A stretch of 64,000 nt of DNA from Bradyrhizobium sp. CCBAU 53338 (GTDB lineage: Bacteria; Pseudomonadota; Alphaproteobacteria; Rhizobiales; Xanthobacteraceae). The stretch is taken from positions 620,001-684,000 of the forward strand of contig NZ_CP030049.1 of NCBI RefSeq assembly GCF_015291665.1. The letters are read 5' to 3'. Below are positions 37,016 to 48,795 of this stretch, one piece after another. Numbering within the stretch: the first letter of the stretch is position 1; every line of letters begins with the position of its first letter. The notes beneath the pieces were generated by a model. It was given only the letters and a program-made list of their open reading frames with translations, searched no databases and had not been told where the DNA came from. A program made the position numbers and the translations under genes.

Positions 37016-38550
37016 TAACTTGTCGTCCGTTAAGAAGCCGATTGTAGCGATGAGCGGTCGCTGGCGGCCGCGATGAAGGTGGTCAGGATCAGGCACCAAA
37101 GAGCCCTCAGCCAGGCGAGGACCCGGCGGAAGTTGTGACCGACGGCGGAGAGGATGACGTTAGCCGCATCGCCGGGGCGGCCTTTGAGGTAGCATCGGCC
37201 GAGGTGACCATCGGTCTTCAGGTGTCCGATGATGGGCTCGATGGCGGAGCGGCGGCGCAACTCGCGCTTGATGACACCGAAGACGCCGCGCTTCTGGCCG
37301 GAAATGAAGACGCGACGAGGATTTTGCGCGTCATGGCCGCGGTATCCCTTGTCGACATAGGCCCGCTCGATCGCACAGCCGGTGAGTGTCTCGGTGCGGT
37401 CGATGACGTCCCGCAAGGTGTGACCGTCGTACGGGTTATCGGGTAGCGCCCTGGCGTGCAGCACGAACAGGCCGCCTGGAGCACGGCGGTTGTTGGTGAC
37501 GATGGAGGCTTTGACACCGAACTCGTAGGGTGCGGCGGCCTTGCCCTTGCCGATGCACTCGACCTCTGGAGCATGGAAGGAATACAGCTTCCAGCCGCGC
37601 TGGCGCTGCTGCTGCGAGCGGATCTGCGAGGCCCTGCCGAGCGGCAGGGCGAAGGCGTTCTCGAGCACGGCCTGACCTTCGATCTTGCGGCGGATATCGC
37701 GGATGATCCGGCCCAACCGGCTGCGCAGGATGCGCAACTGCCGCTGATGCCGCTTGAATTGCTTGGCGTGGGCGTAGCGTCCCGCCATCATCGCCGCGGT
37801 CTTGGCAATGCGAAGATAGGACTGCCGCAGCTTGACCCCGTGCTTCCTCGCCAGGCGGTTGAGCCCCTTGATTGCCGCGTGCAGCAGCTTGGCATCGGTC
37901 GGGAAGGTGATGGCCTTTGGCTGCACCGTGGTGTCGACTGTGACCCGCTTGAGGTCCTGGCTGCGTAACGCGCCGGCCTCGTGCGCCACCCGCAGGCTCT
38001 CGGCCAACAGCAGCTCCAGCTTGTCGCCGAGCCGCTTGCGCCAGTGGCTCAGGTCCGAGCGCTCGTGCGGGAAGGCGTGCTGGAAGAACTCTTCGCCGGT
38101 GAAGTACTGGAAATACGGGTCGTGGACCCAGCGCTCGCACACCCCCTCATCGGACAGGCCGTAAATGTGCTTGAGCAGCAAGAGCCCGATCATGAAGCGG
38201 GTCGCGATGCCCGGCCGACCGTTCTCGCTGTAGAGCGGCGCGATCTCGCCGTCGATCCAGTCCCAGTCGACCTTGCCGGCGAGCTGAACCAGCTCGTGCT
38301 TCATGTTGATGATCTGGTCCAGCCTGGCCCGGAACAGATCGCCCGATCCCGTCGCTTTGGGCTTCTTCGGTCGCATCGCCACCTCCGATGCGAGGACGGA
38401 ATCATGACTGGCGATTCGATGGAATCCTCAAAACGAAATTGCAGGGTTCCGATGCCCGAAGCATCAAAACCCTGCAATCCCAAAACAGGCAACAACGAAT
38501 AATGCGATCCCAGCTCAGTCGTTTAGCCGCTCTTCACGGACGACTAACTT
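37016..38550 (-). mobile_element. Intact IS5-type element with TAACTT duplication
   Basis: The ends GTCGTCCGT (37022-37030) and ACGGACGAC (38536-38544) are inverted repeats bounding 1523 bases. The same six bases, TAACTT, lie directly outside each end (37016-37021 and 38545-38550), as expected of a target duplication. The transposase inside is uninterrupted. This is the only element in the window with both clear ends and an intact gene, so it is probably the most recent insertion. Confidence 0.88.
37030..38382 (-). CDS. IS5-family transposase
   Basis: This 450-residue transposase has an InsH-type N-terminal domain (GRPGIATRFMIGLLLLKHIYG, cut here to its key part GLLLLKHIYG) and a DDE core: first Asp in VTVDTTVQPKAI, second in AYVDKGYRGHDA, Glu in RRSAIEPIIGHLKTDG. 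A basic insert lies between the first and second Asp. It has full length and no stops, and the element ends are intact, so it could be active. The start at 38382 could be one codon pair later. Confidence 0.92.
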   Translation of the reverse strand: MAMRPKKPKATGSGDLFRARLDQIINMKHELVQLAGKVDWDWIDGEIAPLYSENGRPGIATRFMIGLLLLKHIYGLSDEGVCERWVHDPYFQYFTGEEFFQHAFPHERSDLSHWRKRLGDKLELLLAESLRVAHEAGALRSQDLKRVTVDTTVQPKAITFPTDAKLLHAAIKGLNRLARKHGVKLRQSYLRIAKTAAMMAGRYAHAKQFKRHQRQLRILRSRLGRIIRDIRRKIEGQAVLENAFALPLGRASQIRSQQQRQRGWKLYSFHAPEVECIGKGKAAAPYEFGVKASIVTNNRRAPGGLFVLHARALPDNPYDGHTLRDVIDRTETLTGCAIERAYVDKGYRGHDAQNPRRVFISGQKRGVFGVIKRELRRRSAIEPIIGHLKTDGHLGRCYLKGRPGDAANVILSAVGHNFRRVLAWLRALWCLILTTFIAAASDRSSLQSAS

Positions 38551-38612
38551 TTGCGACGAACTGCGCGAGTAGCGGCTTGAGGTGCGTACCCTGGGCGCCC
38601 GCAACAACCGAC

Positions 38613-40562
<1,950 letters not shown>

Positions 40563-40578
40563 CGCCGCTCTCTTTCGA

Positions 40579-43500
40579 TCATGAAGCTTCGCGGTCGCGG
40601 TGGCCGTAAAGACGAGCGGCCGCTTCCTGCGACAGACGTCCTTCGAAGACGTCCCTCTCGATCAACGCCGCCGGTCGTTCCTTCGGGTTGCCGAGACCAC
40701 CACCGCCGGGCGTATGGATCACCAGCCGGTCGCCCGCCTCGATCGTCTGAAGCCCCTTGCCGGCGATCGGCCGTCCGGACGCGAGGCCGACATAGCCCGC
40801 CCCGCCGTTCTCGCCGCCCAGGCGTCCTCGCGCCGGATTCTTGACGCGCTCGAAGGCGGCGCTGAGCCGGAACGCGGTGCCGTCGGCGTTCTCGACCTCG
40901 ATGATTTGGCCGAGACCACCGCGCGTGCGCCCCGGACCGCCGCTGTCTATGCGGAGCTCCTTGCGCCAGAACACGAAGGGGATCTGCGTTTCCGCGATCT
41001 CGATTGGCATGCACTGGATGCCCGTTGGGAACGCTGTCGCCGACAAGCCGTCCTTTGTGAAGCGGGCTCCCATACCGCCGCTGGTGGTAACCGTCAACGA
41101 GTAGTTGCGCCCCTTGCGCTCTCCGACTGTGAAGGTCCCGCGCAGTGCGATATTCCACATGCACGAACTGCCCTCGGCGGGGATGCGCTCCGGCAGGATT
41201 TGCAAGAGGCAGCCAAACACCAGATCCGGCAGCATCTGGCCGATCACGTGCCGCGCTCCGACGGGCGAGGGCTTCCTGGCGTTGACGATGCAACCCTCCG
41301 GCGCGAGGACCTTCAACAGGGACAGAGATCCGGCATTGTTGGGAATGTCGTCAGCGATGGCGCAACTGATGGCGAAGGACGTGTAGGCGGTCGCGTAAGT
41401 CAAGGGAACGTTGATGCCCTTAATCACCGCGGGGGCGCTGCCGGCAAAGTCGACAACGATGCCGTCCTCGTTAATCGTCAGTGCGGCCCGGAGCGTCAGC
41501 GGCTCGTTGTAGCCGTCGACGATCATCTCGTTTCTCCAAGTTCCCTTCGGAAGCGACACGATCTCCTTAAGCACCGCTTGGCGGGAGCGCTCGAGAATGA
41601 AGTCGGCGAGCTCCGAAAGATCATCGAGGCGAAACTCTGTCATTGTCTCTTGAAGCCGCCTGACGCCGACATCGTTGCACGCCGCGAGCGAGTAGGTATC
41701 CCCGATGGTGTCGACCGGAAGCCGCGTGTTAGCTTCGATCACCGCCATGAGCGTCTCGTTGACCGTGCCGGCGTCGATTAGCTTGATCAACGGAATGTAG
41801 AGACCTTCCGCAAATACGTCCGGAGCTTCAGTCCCCGCGCCCAGCCCGCCAATGTCCATGAGATGGCTGGTGCAGGCGAACAGAGCGACACACTTGTCTT
41901 TGTGGAAGCAAGGCGTGACAACGACGAAGTCGTTGAGGTGGCCGGTTCCGAGCCACGGGTCGTTGGTGATATAGGCGTCGCCCGGCTTCATCGTTGTGGT
42001 CGGAAAGCGACCCAGAAAGTGTTTCACGGACTCTGCCATCGTGTTCACGTGGCCCGGCGTGCCGGTCACGGCCTGCGCCAACATCCGGCCGTAAAGGTCG
42101 AATACGCCGACCGAGACGTCGCCGCAGGCGCGGACTAGTGGACTGAAGGCGGTGCGGATCAGAATCTGCGCCTGCTCCTCAACGAGGGCCAGCAGACGAT
42201 TCCAGAGGACTTGATGGTGGATCGCGGAATTTAGATTTCGGGTTTCGACCGCCTGTTCCGAGGCGGCGATCCGCTGCATGACGATGCTGCCGTCCCCGTC
42301 GATGGAGGCGGAGAAGCGTGATGTGATGAAGGTCGTGGTCTCGTCCTCCACGATGAGTGCCGGGCCGCGGATGGTCAATCCATTTGCCATCTGCGAACGA
42401 TTGTAGGCGGGGACAACGATGGACTTCGAGGCCGTGCCATCAAAGACCTCGCGCACGCCTGCATCCGATGGCTCGCCGATGTTCCAAATGAGAGCTGTCG
42501 GTTCGACGGATTTGCGCGTCGTCGAGACAGTCACCGACCAGCTCAGGACCTCGATGGCAGCGCCCGGAATGAACCGGGTGAAGAGGCGTCCGTAGAGATC
42601 CTCAAACCATTCGCGCAGCACGGTGCCCGTCAGAGGCTTGGACCGGTCCGGCAGGACAACCGAGATTTCATGACCCTGGCCCACGTAGCGCATGTGCGCC
42701 ACGCAACGCTCGACGAGCTCTGCGCCCTCGGTCTTCACCAGGGCGATGGTGTCGGCCGCCAAGGCGTCGAGAAAAGCGCCGATCTCGGCTGGATCGACGG
42801 AAGCGAGATTGACGTGCTTGCTCCGGATCAGTTCAAAGGAGATCGGCGCCTCTAGGAATCCGACCGCCGAGCCGACGCCCGCGTTGCGCGGCACGACCAC
42901 CTTGCGGATGCCGACCTTCTCGGCAACCCAAGCGGCGTGCAGTGGGGCCGCACCGCCGAATGCGATCATCGTATAGTCGGCGATGGGCTCGCCGCGTTCG
43001 GCTGCGTGCACGCGGACCGCGCTCGCCATGCTTTCGCACACGGTCTCGGTGATGGCGAAGGCCGCCGTTTTGCTCGAAAGGCCGAGCTTCTTGCCAACGG
43101 CGGCGTCGAGCGCACGGGAGGCTGCCTGCGGATCGAGTTGAACTCGTCCGCCCGCGAACGCGCCGGGATCCAAGAGCCCTAGCGCGAGGTCGGCGTCGGT
43201 CACTGTCGCCCCGGACCCACCACCCGGGTAACAGGCCGGCCCCGGCTGCGAGCCCGCGCTCTGCGGACCGACGGTGACCCTGCGGAGCCGGTCGACGCCT
43301 GCGATGGATCCGCCGCCCGCTCCGATCTCGACGAGCTCGACGGCTGGGATCCGCAGCGGCAGCCCGCTGCCCTTCATAAAGCGGTGCGTCCGGTCGACCT
43401 CGAACGAGTTGGCGGTGACCGGCTCGCCGTCCTGAATTAGGCAGACCTTTGCGGTCGTACCGCCCATATCGAAAGAGACGACCCGCTTGTCCCCAAGCCT

Positions 43501-44334
43501 GCGGGCGCGCTGTGCGGCGTAGATCGCTCCGCCCGCGGGGCCGGACTCGACCAGCCGGATCGGATAGCGTTTGGCGGTCTCGATGGAAGTCAGACCGCCT
43601 CCGGACGTCACTAGGAAAAGCCGACCGGTGAAGCCCGCTGCCGTGAGCGCCGCCTCCATCCTTTCAAGATAGCCGTTGATGAGCGGCTTCACGTAGGCGT
43701 TGGCGGCCGCTGTTGACGTGCGTTCGTACTCCCGGATTTCCGGGCAGACGTCGGACGACATTGTGATCGACAGGTCGGGCATCTGCCCGGCGAGGAAGCG
43801 CGCGGCCTTCCGTTCATGCTCCGAATTCGCATATGAATGCAGGAAAGCGATCGCCACGCTCTCGACAAGGCTTTTCCTGAGTTTGTTGACGATTTCGGCG
43901 AGCTCCGCGAGATCCAGTTCGAGCTTGACGTCGCCCTTTGCGTCGATGCGCTCGGCCACGGTGTAGCGGCGCTCTCTGGGTATCAGCGGCAGAGGCTTGG
44001 TTAGTTGCAGATCGTACTGGTCGTAACGCCCCTCACTGCCGACTTCCAACACGTCGCGGAAGCCAGCGGTCGCGATTAGTGCCGTCTTCGCGCCTTTACG
44101 TTCGAGCACCGCGTTCGTCGCAAGCGTCGTGCCATGGATGAAGACGTCGACTTTCGAGAAGTCGAGGTTGACCGTCGCGAGAAGCTGCTTCGCGCCGTTC
44201 ATCAACCCGACCTCGGGCTGCGCAACCGTAGTGAGGACCTTGCGGGTGACCCTGCCGAAGGGGCCATCGAGCACCACGTCGGTGAACGTGCCGCCGATGT
44301 CAATGGCAAGGCGGGTTTCGATCTTCTTGGTCAA
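40579..44334 (-). CDS. Hydantoinase/5-oxoprolinase-type fusion protein (HyuA-HyuB)
   Basis: This 1251-residue cytoplasmic enzyme joins a HyuA-like half (residues about 1-690: LAIDIGGTFTDVVLDG at the start and VVSFDMGGTTAKVCLIQDG) to a HyuB-like half (about 700-1245: SPLVRACGDVSVGVFDLYGR, ITNDPWLGTGHLNDF, and the C-terminal HTPGGGGLGNPKER). Such enzymes use ATP to open 5-oxoproline, hydantoins or similar lactams, or carboxylate ketones. The fusion matches eukaryotic-type and some bacterial 5-oxoprolinases. It is full length. With the RraA-like enzyme and the IclR regulator upstream it forms a catabolic operon; the substrate is not deducible. Confidence 0.9.
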   Translation of the reverse strand: MTKKIETRLAIDIGGTFTDVVLDGPFGRVTRKVLTTVAQPEVGLMNGAKQLLATVNLDFSKVDVFIHGTTLATNAVLERKGAKTALIATAGFRDVLEVGSEGRYDQYDLQLTKPLPLIPRERRYTVAERIDAKGDVKLELDLAELAEIVNKLRKSLVESVAIAFLHSYANSEHERKAARFLAGQMPDLSITMSSDVCPEIREYERTSTAAANAYVKPLINGYLERMEAALTAAGFTGRLFLVTSGGGLTSIETAKRYPIRLVESGPAGGAIYAAQRARRLGDKRVVSFDMGGTTAKVCLIQDGEPVTANSFEVDRTHRFMKGSGLPLRIPAVELVEIGAGGGSIAGVDRLRRVTVGPQSAGSQPGPACYPGGGSGATVTDADLALGLLDPGAFAGGRVQLDPQAASRALDAAVGKKLGLSSKTAAFAITETVCESMASAVRVHAAERGEPIADYTMIAFGGAAPLHAAWVAEKVGIRKVVVPRNAGVGSAVGFLEAPISFELIRSKHVNLASVDPAEIGAFLDALAADTIALVKTEGAELVERCVAHMRYVGQGHEISVVLPDRSKPLTGTVLREWFEDLYGRLFTRFIPGAAIEVLSWSVTVSTTRKSVEPTALIWNIGEPSDAGVREVFDGTASKSIVVPAYNRSQMANGLTIRGPALIVEDETTTFITSRFSASIDGDGSIVMQRIAASEQAVETRNLNSAIHHQVLWNRLLALVEEQAQILIRTAFSPLVRACGDVSVGVFDLYGRMLAQAVTGTPGHVNTMAESVKHFLGRFPTTTMKPGDAYITNDPWLGTGHLNDFVVVTPCFHKDKCVALFACTSHLMDIGGLGAGTEAPDVFAEGLYIPLIKLIDAGTVNETLMAVIEANTRLPVDTIGDTYSLAACNDVGVRRLQETMTEFRLDDLSELADFILERSRQAVLKEIVSLPKGTWRNEMIVDGYNEPLTLRAALTINEDGIVVDFAGSAPAVIKGINVPLTYATAYTSFAISCAIADDIPNNAGSLSLLKVLAPEGCIVNARKPSPVGARHVIGQMLPDLVFGCLLQILPERIPAEGSSCMWNIALRGTFTVGERKGRNYSLTVTTSGGMGARFTKDGLSATAFPTGIQCMPIEIAETQIPFVFWRKELRIDSGGPGRTRGGLGQIIEVENADGTAFRLSAAFERVKNPARGRLGGENGGAGYVGLASGRPIAGKGLQTIEAGDRLVIHTPGGGGLGNPKERPAALIERDVFEGRLSQEAAARLYGHRDREAS

Positions 44335-44359
44335 GGAATGTCTCCGACAGATCCGGTGC

Positions 44360-45160
44360 TCATATGAGAAGCGACTTCAATGATTCCGCTTTCCGTCCGC
44401 ACAATCCGACGAAGCGGTCGAATTCGTCATTGGTCAGCGTAGGCGATTTTTTGCAGTTGAGATTAAGCGTTCCGAAGATCGAGCCGTCGTGCCGATACAA
44501 AGGGAACGCAACTGTGCGCCATCCCATGACGAACTCGTCTTCCATCACGCTGTAGCCGCGTTTGCGCGCGGCCATGATCTCGGACTTGATGACTGCTTTA
44601 TCGGTCTGCGTCGCCTCTGTCTGTGCGACCGGCTTCAGTTTCGCCAAGTAGGAGGTGAGCTCGTTTTCGGTCTTCTGGCCCAGCAGCACGCGACCGGCCG
44701 CGGTGCAGTAGGCGGGAAACCGCGTGCCCACCCCTAGCGATCGCGACATCAGTTGTTCGGGCATCGTGTAGGCGACGACGAGCACCTCTGCGCCGTCGAG
44801 GACGCCGACCAGACAGGATTGTCCTGTGATCCGCGAGAGCTCTTCACAGGCAGGCTGCAGCACCTGGGCGTGACCGCCGCTCGCAAGGTAGGACGTCGCA
44901 AAACGGACGACCTTTGGCGTCAGCCTGAAAGTACGACCCGAAGTCTCTGCATAGCCAAGCGTGGTCAGGGTGTGCAGGATCCTGCGGACGCTCGGCTTGG
45001 GAAGATCCGTCGCCCTTGCCAGATCGCTGATAGTCGGAGGCTCGCGATGATTGCCAAGTGTCTCGATGACGCTCAGGCTGCGCGATAGCACTTCGAGGAA
45101 ATCGGGCCCGCGGCCCGCTGCCTGACGTCTTTCGGTGTCTTCGGCTCGCAACTTCGTCAT
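44360..45160 (-). CDS. IclR-family transcriptional regulator
   Basis: This 266-residue regulator has an N-terminal winged helix (residues about 15-80: PTISDLARATDLPKPSVRRI, then LTTLGYAETSG) and an IclR effector domain (about 95-260: GQSCLVGVLDGAEVLVVAY, ending with TLNLNC and LCGRKAESL). Start 45160 has GGAGAATGC before it; the in-frame start at 45253 is less likely. It is divergent from nothing and precedes the oxoprolinase on the same strand, so it probably controls that operon and the TctC-type gene behind it. Confidence 0.92.
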   Translation of the reverse strand: MTKLRAEDTERRQAAGRGPDFLEVLSRSLSVIETLGNHREPPTISDLARATDLPKPSVRRILHTLTTLGYAETSGRTFRLTPKVVRFATSYLASGGHAQVLQPACEELSRITGQSCLVGVLDGAEVLVVAYTMPEQLMSRSLGVGTRFPAYCTAAGRVLLGQKTENELTSYLAKLKPVAQTEATQTDKAVIKSEIMAARKRGYSVMEDEFVMGWRTVAFPLYRHDGSIFGTLNLNCKKSPTLTNDEFDRFVGLCGRKAESLKSLLI

Positions 45161-45349
45161 ATTGCATTCTCCGCGGCTGGACGGAAGCCCCGGGTCTCTG
45201 CCGCGTCGGCTACGACGATCTGCGGCGTGCAGTGATTCGGCAGGTGCCTGCATGGGTCGAAGCTGACGTCTGACAACCAGCCAAAGTCCATTTTGCGCTC
45301 GTGGCGTTCTACGAGATTACGGAGTTCACTCCTGGCGGGTTGTTGAGTT

Positions 45350-46324
45350 TCAGTTAATAACCAGGCCAAGCCGCGAGACAAGACTTGTCCATGCTTCTTG
45401 CGTCGCGGCGACCTCGGAGGCGGCATCACGACCAACGCTTGGCTTGCCGACGACGAAATTCTGCTTCATGATATTTTGCATCGCGCTGGTTGAAACGATC
45501 TTGGTAAAAGTCTTCTCGAGGATATCCGTTATCTCCGCGGGAAGCTTTGCCGGACCAAACAGGCCAATGAAGCCGCCTCGCCAATCGAATTCGGCAGGAT
45601 AGCCCAGGTTCTTAAATGTCGGAATGTTTGCAAAGCCGTCGACTTCATCGGGCGATAGCATCGCCAAAGCTTTGACCGTACGGGCCTCGATTTGAGGCGC
45701 TATCGTGCTCATCGTGCCCATTGCGCAGGCCACTTGGTTACTCAACAGATCGTTGAGCATCGGCGCTTCGCCCTTGTAGGGCACATGAACCATCTCGAGC
45801 TTGTTATAGTCGGAAAATAGCTGCTGAAAAGCATGGCTCGTGGTGCCGGCGCCAAAAGTGCCGTATGCAAGTCTTTTGCCGCGAGCGTAGGCGACAAATT
45901 CTTCCATCGTGTTGGCGGGAGACAGGGCGGGGACCACGAGTGGCATCACGGTCCGGCCGAGCGAGCCGATCGTCGTGAAATCGTCCACCGCATCATAGAG
46001 TTTCTGGGCGGCAACGGCCGGCGCCTGTACAAGGCTCGACGAATTGAAGAGCAAGGTGTGGCCATCAGGGTTAGCGCGCGCGACCTCTAAAGAGCCAATC
46101 ATGCCCCCAGCTCCCGCGCGGTTATCCACGATCACCGTCTGGCCAAGCTCGGTCGAAAGGGTTTGTCCTAGCGACCGAGACAGCACGTCGACAACGCCGC
46201 CGGCAGGGAATGGGCAGACCAACCTTATCGTTCTGGTCGGATAACTGGCAGACCGGGCAAAAGGCGCATTGGCCATGACGGCCGTCCCAATAACGCCGAC
46301 GTGGAATAACCGTCGCGTAATCAT
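45350..46324 (-). CDS. Bug/TctC-family periplasmic substrate-binding protein
   Basis: This 324-residue exported protein has a Tat/Sec-like signal (MITRRLFHVGVIGTAVMANA) and the Bug-family blocks: YPTRTIRLVCPFPAGGVVDV, VDNRAGAGGMIGSLEVARA and VHVPYKGEAPMLNDLLSNQV. These proteins capture carboxylates, often for a TctAB transporter, which is absent here. The start at 46324 was chosen by the signal peptide; a longer frame from 46381 adds no signal. A perfect palindrome, probably an IclR operator, lies just upstream. Confidence 0.92.
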   Translation of the reverse strand: MITRRLFHVGVIGTAVMANAPFARSASYPTRTIRLVCPFPAGGVVDVLSRSLGQTLSTELGQTVIVDNRAGAGGMIGSLEVARANPDGHTLLFNSSSLVQAPAVAAQKLYDAVDDFTTIGSLGRTVMPLVVPALSPANTMEEFVAYARGKRLAYGTFGAGTTSHAFQQLFSDYNKLEMVHVPYKGEAPMLNDLLSNQVACAMGTMSTIAPQIEARTVKALAMLSPDEVDGFANIPTFKNLGYPAEFDWRGGFIGLFGPAKLPAEITDILEKTFTKIVSTSAMQNIMKQNFVVGKPSVGRDAASEVAATQEAWTSLVSRLGLVIN

Positions 46325-46347
46325 GCTGTCTCCGCTCGTACGTTCAG

Positions 46348-46361
46348 CGTACATTTGTACG
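46348..46361. promoter_or_regulatory. Palindromic operator, probably for the IclR regulator
   Basis: CGTACATTTGTACG is a perfect inverted repeat with 6-base arms and a 2-base spacer, about 25 bases upstream of the TctC-type start. A related CGTACG lies beside it at 46337-46342. Position near a transporter gene of the cluster suggests control by the IclR protein at 44360. Confidence 0.5.
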
Positions 46362-46599
46362 TAGTGGAGCACAGATTGCACGAGATCGTCAAACTCTAAA
46401 AACGTCGTCCCGTGCCCGCCCTGGTATGCCGACGTCGCCCGAGAATAGAATCTCGGAATCCATTTCCAGGATGAAGAGGCTGAGCGAAGTATCGAGATTA
46501 CGCACAGTCCTCGCGCGCATGCCGACCTCCGCGCTGTTGGTAGGAGCGGCGATAGCGCAGCTTCTTCGCCGGTCGCTCAGATGCCGACACGATCTCGCT

Positions 46600-47000
46600 A
46601 CAATTCCGGGATGCTGACGGAGAGGTTTGCGATGCGCCAGTCGCGTGCGGCCGGCGACAAGCTGTTCGTCGACTGCGCTGGCGACCGCGGGGGTGATCGA
46701 GGGATTCGCCGGCGAACGGCGCACCGCGCCGACATCGCGAAAGCGATCAACTTGCTGCTGAACCGGTGGGCCGCGTTCACCCGCTTCCCTCACCAACAAC
46801 GCTGCTGAACAGCGCGAGGGTGTCGGCCGGCAGATGAAACTCGACCTTCGCCGGCTCAGACGCCGGTAATCACCGTGCTAGAGGGCGTCTACACGATCAT
46901 CGAACCTGCAAGATGACCGATGATGATCCCAAAGCGTGGCTCTCGGACGTCCTGCGCGGCTACTTGTGCGTCCAGCCAACAGAGTCGCCGACCAGCTGCT
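46600..47000 (+). mobile_element. Shredded IS66 TnpC (and possible IS21) remnant
   Basis: Fragments in different frames read AIDIAKAINLLLNRWAAFTRF-like sequence (key part NLLLNRWAAFTRF), then VYTIIEPA, then DDDPKAWLSDVLRGY, which together follow the C terminus of IS66 transposases. Just upstream SRAAGDKLFVDCAGD resembles an IS21-type transposase piece. No intact gene or ends remain. Confidence 0.6.
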
Positions 47001-47337
47001 GTGGAATTGAAGGCCTCTCAGCAAGCCATCGTCGCTCCCTGACGAGCGTTACCTGCGCTATCTGGGGTCTTCTGGATGCGCACAGAAAAATCACAGCAAC
47101 GACGCATCAAAGAGCGGCCCCAGCGGAGCTTTCGATATCCGCCGATGCTTGCCTGAAGGCGCTCGCACGCTCTTTTTCTTAGATTTGCGACGTCTCCTTC
47201 AATGGCTTCGTCATCGGGAAGTTCAGTTCCGATAGCTTAAAAGGCCAAGATGAGTAGTTGTAGCAGAGCCACGTCTGAAATCCGCGGGCGAGATCGCATC
47301 ATGAGCTCAGACCCGATAGCGTTGACACATCGCCAAA
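47001..47337. other. Intergenic, nothing recognised
   Basis: No gene was supported in this 337-base stretch between IS debris and the operator upstream of the MmgE/PrpD gene. Confidence 0.4.
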
Positions 47338-47362
47338 TGATAGTATTATGCACTACTACCAT
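47338..47362. promoter_or_regulatory. Palindromic operator upstream of the prpD-like gene
   Basis: ATGATAGTA, eight bases (TTATGCAC), then TACTACCAT form a near-perfect inverted repeat with 9-base arms and one mismatch. It ends about 20 bases before the start codon, so a bound protein would block transcription or translation initiation. An almost identical site, with the same 8-base spacer, is at 60094-60118. Confidence 0.65.
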
Positions 47363-47382
47363 CATCTTTGTGGAGCCTTTCG

Positions 47383-48795
47383 ATGACCTCTGTGTCGACC
47401 CCCCAGCAATCTGAGGCCCTCATCGGCCTAACGATGCGTTTCGCTGAGCACGTTGCTTTGCTCAAGTTCGAGGAAATTCCCGCTGACGTCAGCAACAAGG
47501 CGAAGCTGATCCTGCGCGATGGCGTTGGTAATGAAATTGCTGCATCCGCTATCAGCGAGCCAGCAAATAAAGTCATCGAGCTTGTCAAAGAGTGGGCCGG
47601 CACGCCGCAGAGCACCATCATTGGCCATGGCATGAAAGTGCCGACGCCCAATGCTGCGCTCGTTAATGCGATGATGGGGCACGGAATCGAGCTGGACGAC
47701 GCGCATGGCTCTGGATTGATAAAGGCCGGTTCCGTTCTCGTTCCGGCAGCCTTTGCAATTTCGGAACTGTCGGGCGCTTCAGGTAAAGACGTCCTCACGG
47801 CGGTTGTTGCAGGCTATGACGTGGCAATCCGAATCGCGAAAGCGATCAATCCCGGTCACCGCCAGCGCGGTTATCACACGACTGGAACCGTTTCAGCCAT
47901 CGGTGCTGCTGCTATGTGCGCGAAGCTTCTGGGCTGCAATGCTGAACAGATCGCCTGGGCCATCGGATTGGCTTGCATGCAGTCGGCGGGCATTCAGTCA
48001 TATCTCGACGATCCTTGCATGGCAAAACCCTTTAGCCCCGGTAAGTCCGCCTTTAACGGCGTTCTCGCGGCGATCATGGCGAGCCGCGGCTTCAGCGGTC
48101 CTAAGAAAGTGCTAGAGTCGCGCGAGGGCTTCTTGAATGCCTTCACGGACAGTGTCCGCCTCGACGACTTGCAAGACAACCTCGGCAAGCATTTCGCGAT
48201 CATGGAAGTCGGATTCAAGCCACATGCGGCGTGCCGATATGCCCACGGCCCGATCGACCTCGCGCAGGATGCGTTCGCGCTCGACGGCGTGCGTCTCGAC
48301 AATGTCGATCGTGTTACCGTTCATATGAGCGAGCTTGCGATTCGTCAGGCGTCAAAGCCAAAAGTTACCAACCTCAATGCGGCGATGGGCAGCACGCAAT
48401 TTAGCATCGCGCTGGCGTTGGCCTCCGGAAAGAATGGCCTGAAGGAATATTGGGACGGCTACAAGCAGGCGGCTGTCCACGAGGGCATGGGGAAGATCGA
48501 GTTGCAGAAGGAGGCGGCCTATGGACTGGGCGGACGTCAGGCTCAGATCGACATCGCGCTGAAGAACGGCAAAGTCGTGACTCGCAGCTCCCTCGAGCCG
48601 AAGGGTGAACCGTCCAATCCTCTCACCTCCGACGAGCTGGAAGCGAAGTTCTTGGCGATGACGACTATGGTGATCGAAGAGAAGCAAGCACGTCGAATCA
48701 GCGACCTCATGATGTCGCTCGAAAAGCAACCCAAGGCCGATGTCGTTCCTCAAGCTGCCGTGGTGGATAATGGGCCGTCGCTTCGAGCAGCATAA
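47383..48795 (+). CDS. MmgE/PrpD-family protein
   Basis: This 470-residue protein belongs to the MmgE/PrpD family (2-methylcitrate dehydratase and relatives). Visible family blocks are NAALVNAMMGHGIELDDAH, AYVAGYDVAIRIAKA-like sequence (VVAGYDVAIRIAKAIN), GYHTTGTVSAIGAAA and FKPHAACRYAHGPID. It should dehydrate or isomerise a tricarboxylic or hydroxy acid. The start at 47383 follows GGAG; a TTG five codons earlier is possible. It is the first gene of a three-gene operon with prpF- and ComA-like genes, overlapping the next gene. Confidence 0.9.
   Translation: MTSVSTPQQSEALIGLTMRFAEHVALLKFEEIPADVSNKAKLILRDGVGNEIAASAISEPANKVIELVKEWAGTPQSTIIGHGMKVPTPNAALVNAMMGHGIELDDAHGSGLIKAGSVLVPAAFAISELSGASGKDVLTAVVAGYDVAIRIAKAINPGHRQRGYHTTGTVSAIGAAAMCAKLLGCNAEQIAWAIGLACMQSAGIQSYLDDPCMAKPFSPGKSAFNGVLAAIMASRGFSGPKKVLESREGFLNAFTDSVRLDDLQDNLGKHFAIMEVGFKPHAACRYAHGPIDLAQDAFALDGVRLDNVDRVTVHMSELAIRQASKPKVTNLNAAMGSTQFSIALALASGKNGLKEYWDGYKQAAVHEGMGKIELQKEAAYGLGGRQAQIDIALKNGKVVTRSSLEPKGEPSNPLTSDELEAKFLAMTTMVIEEKQARRISDLMMSLEKQPKADVVPQAAVVDNGPSLRAA

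Noticed and set aside
40600..41781. 393-codon plus-strand frame
   Set aside because: It is antisense to the well-supported oxoprolinase gene; long antisense frames are expected in GC-rich coding DNA.
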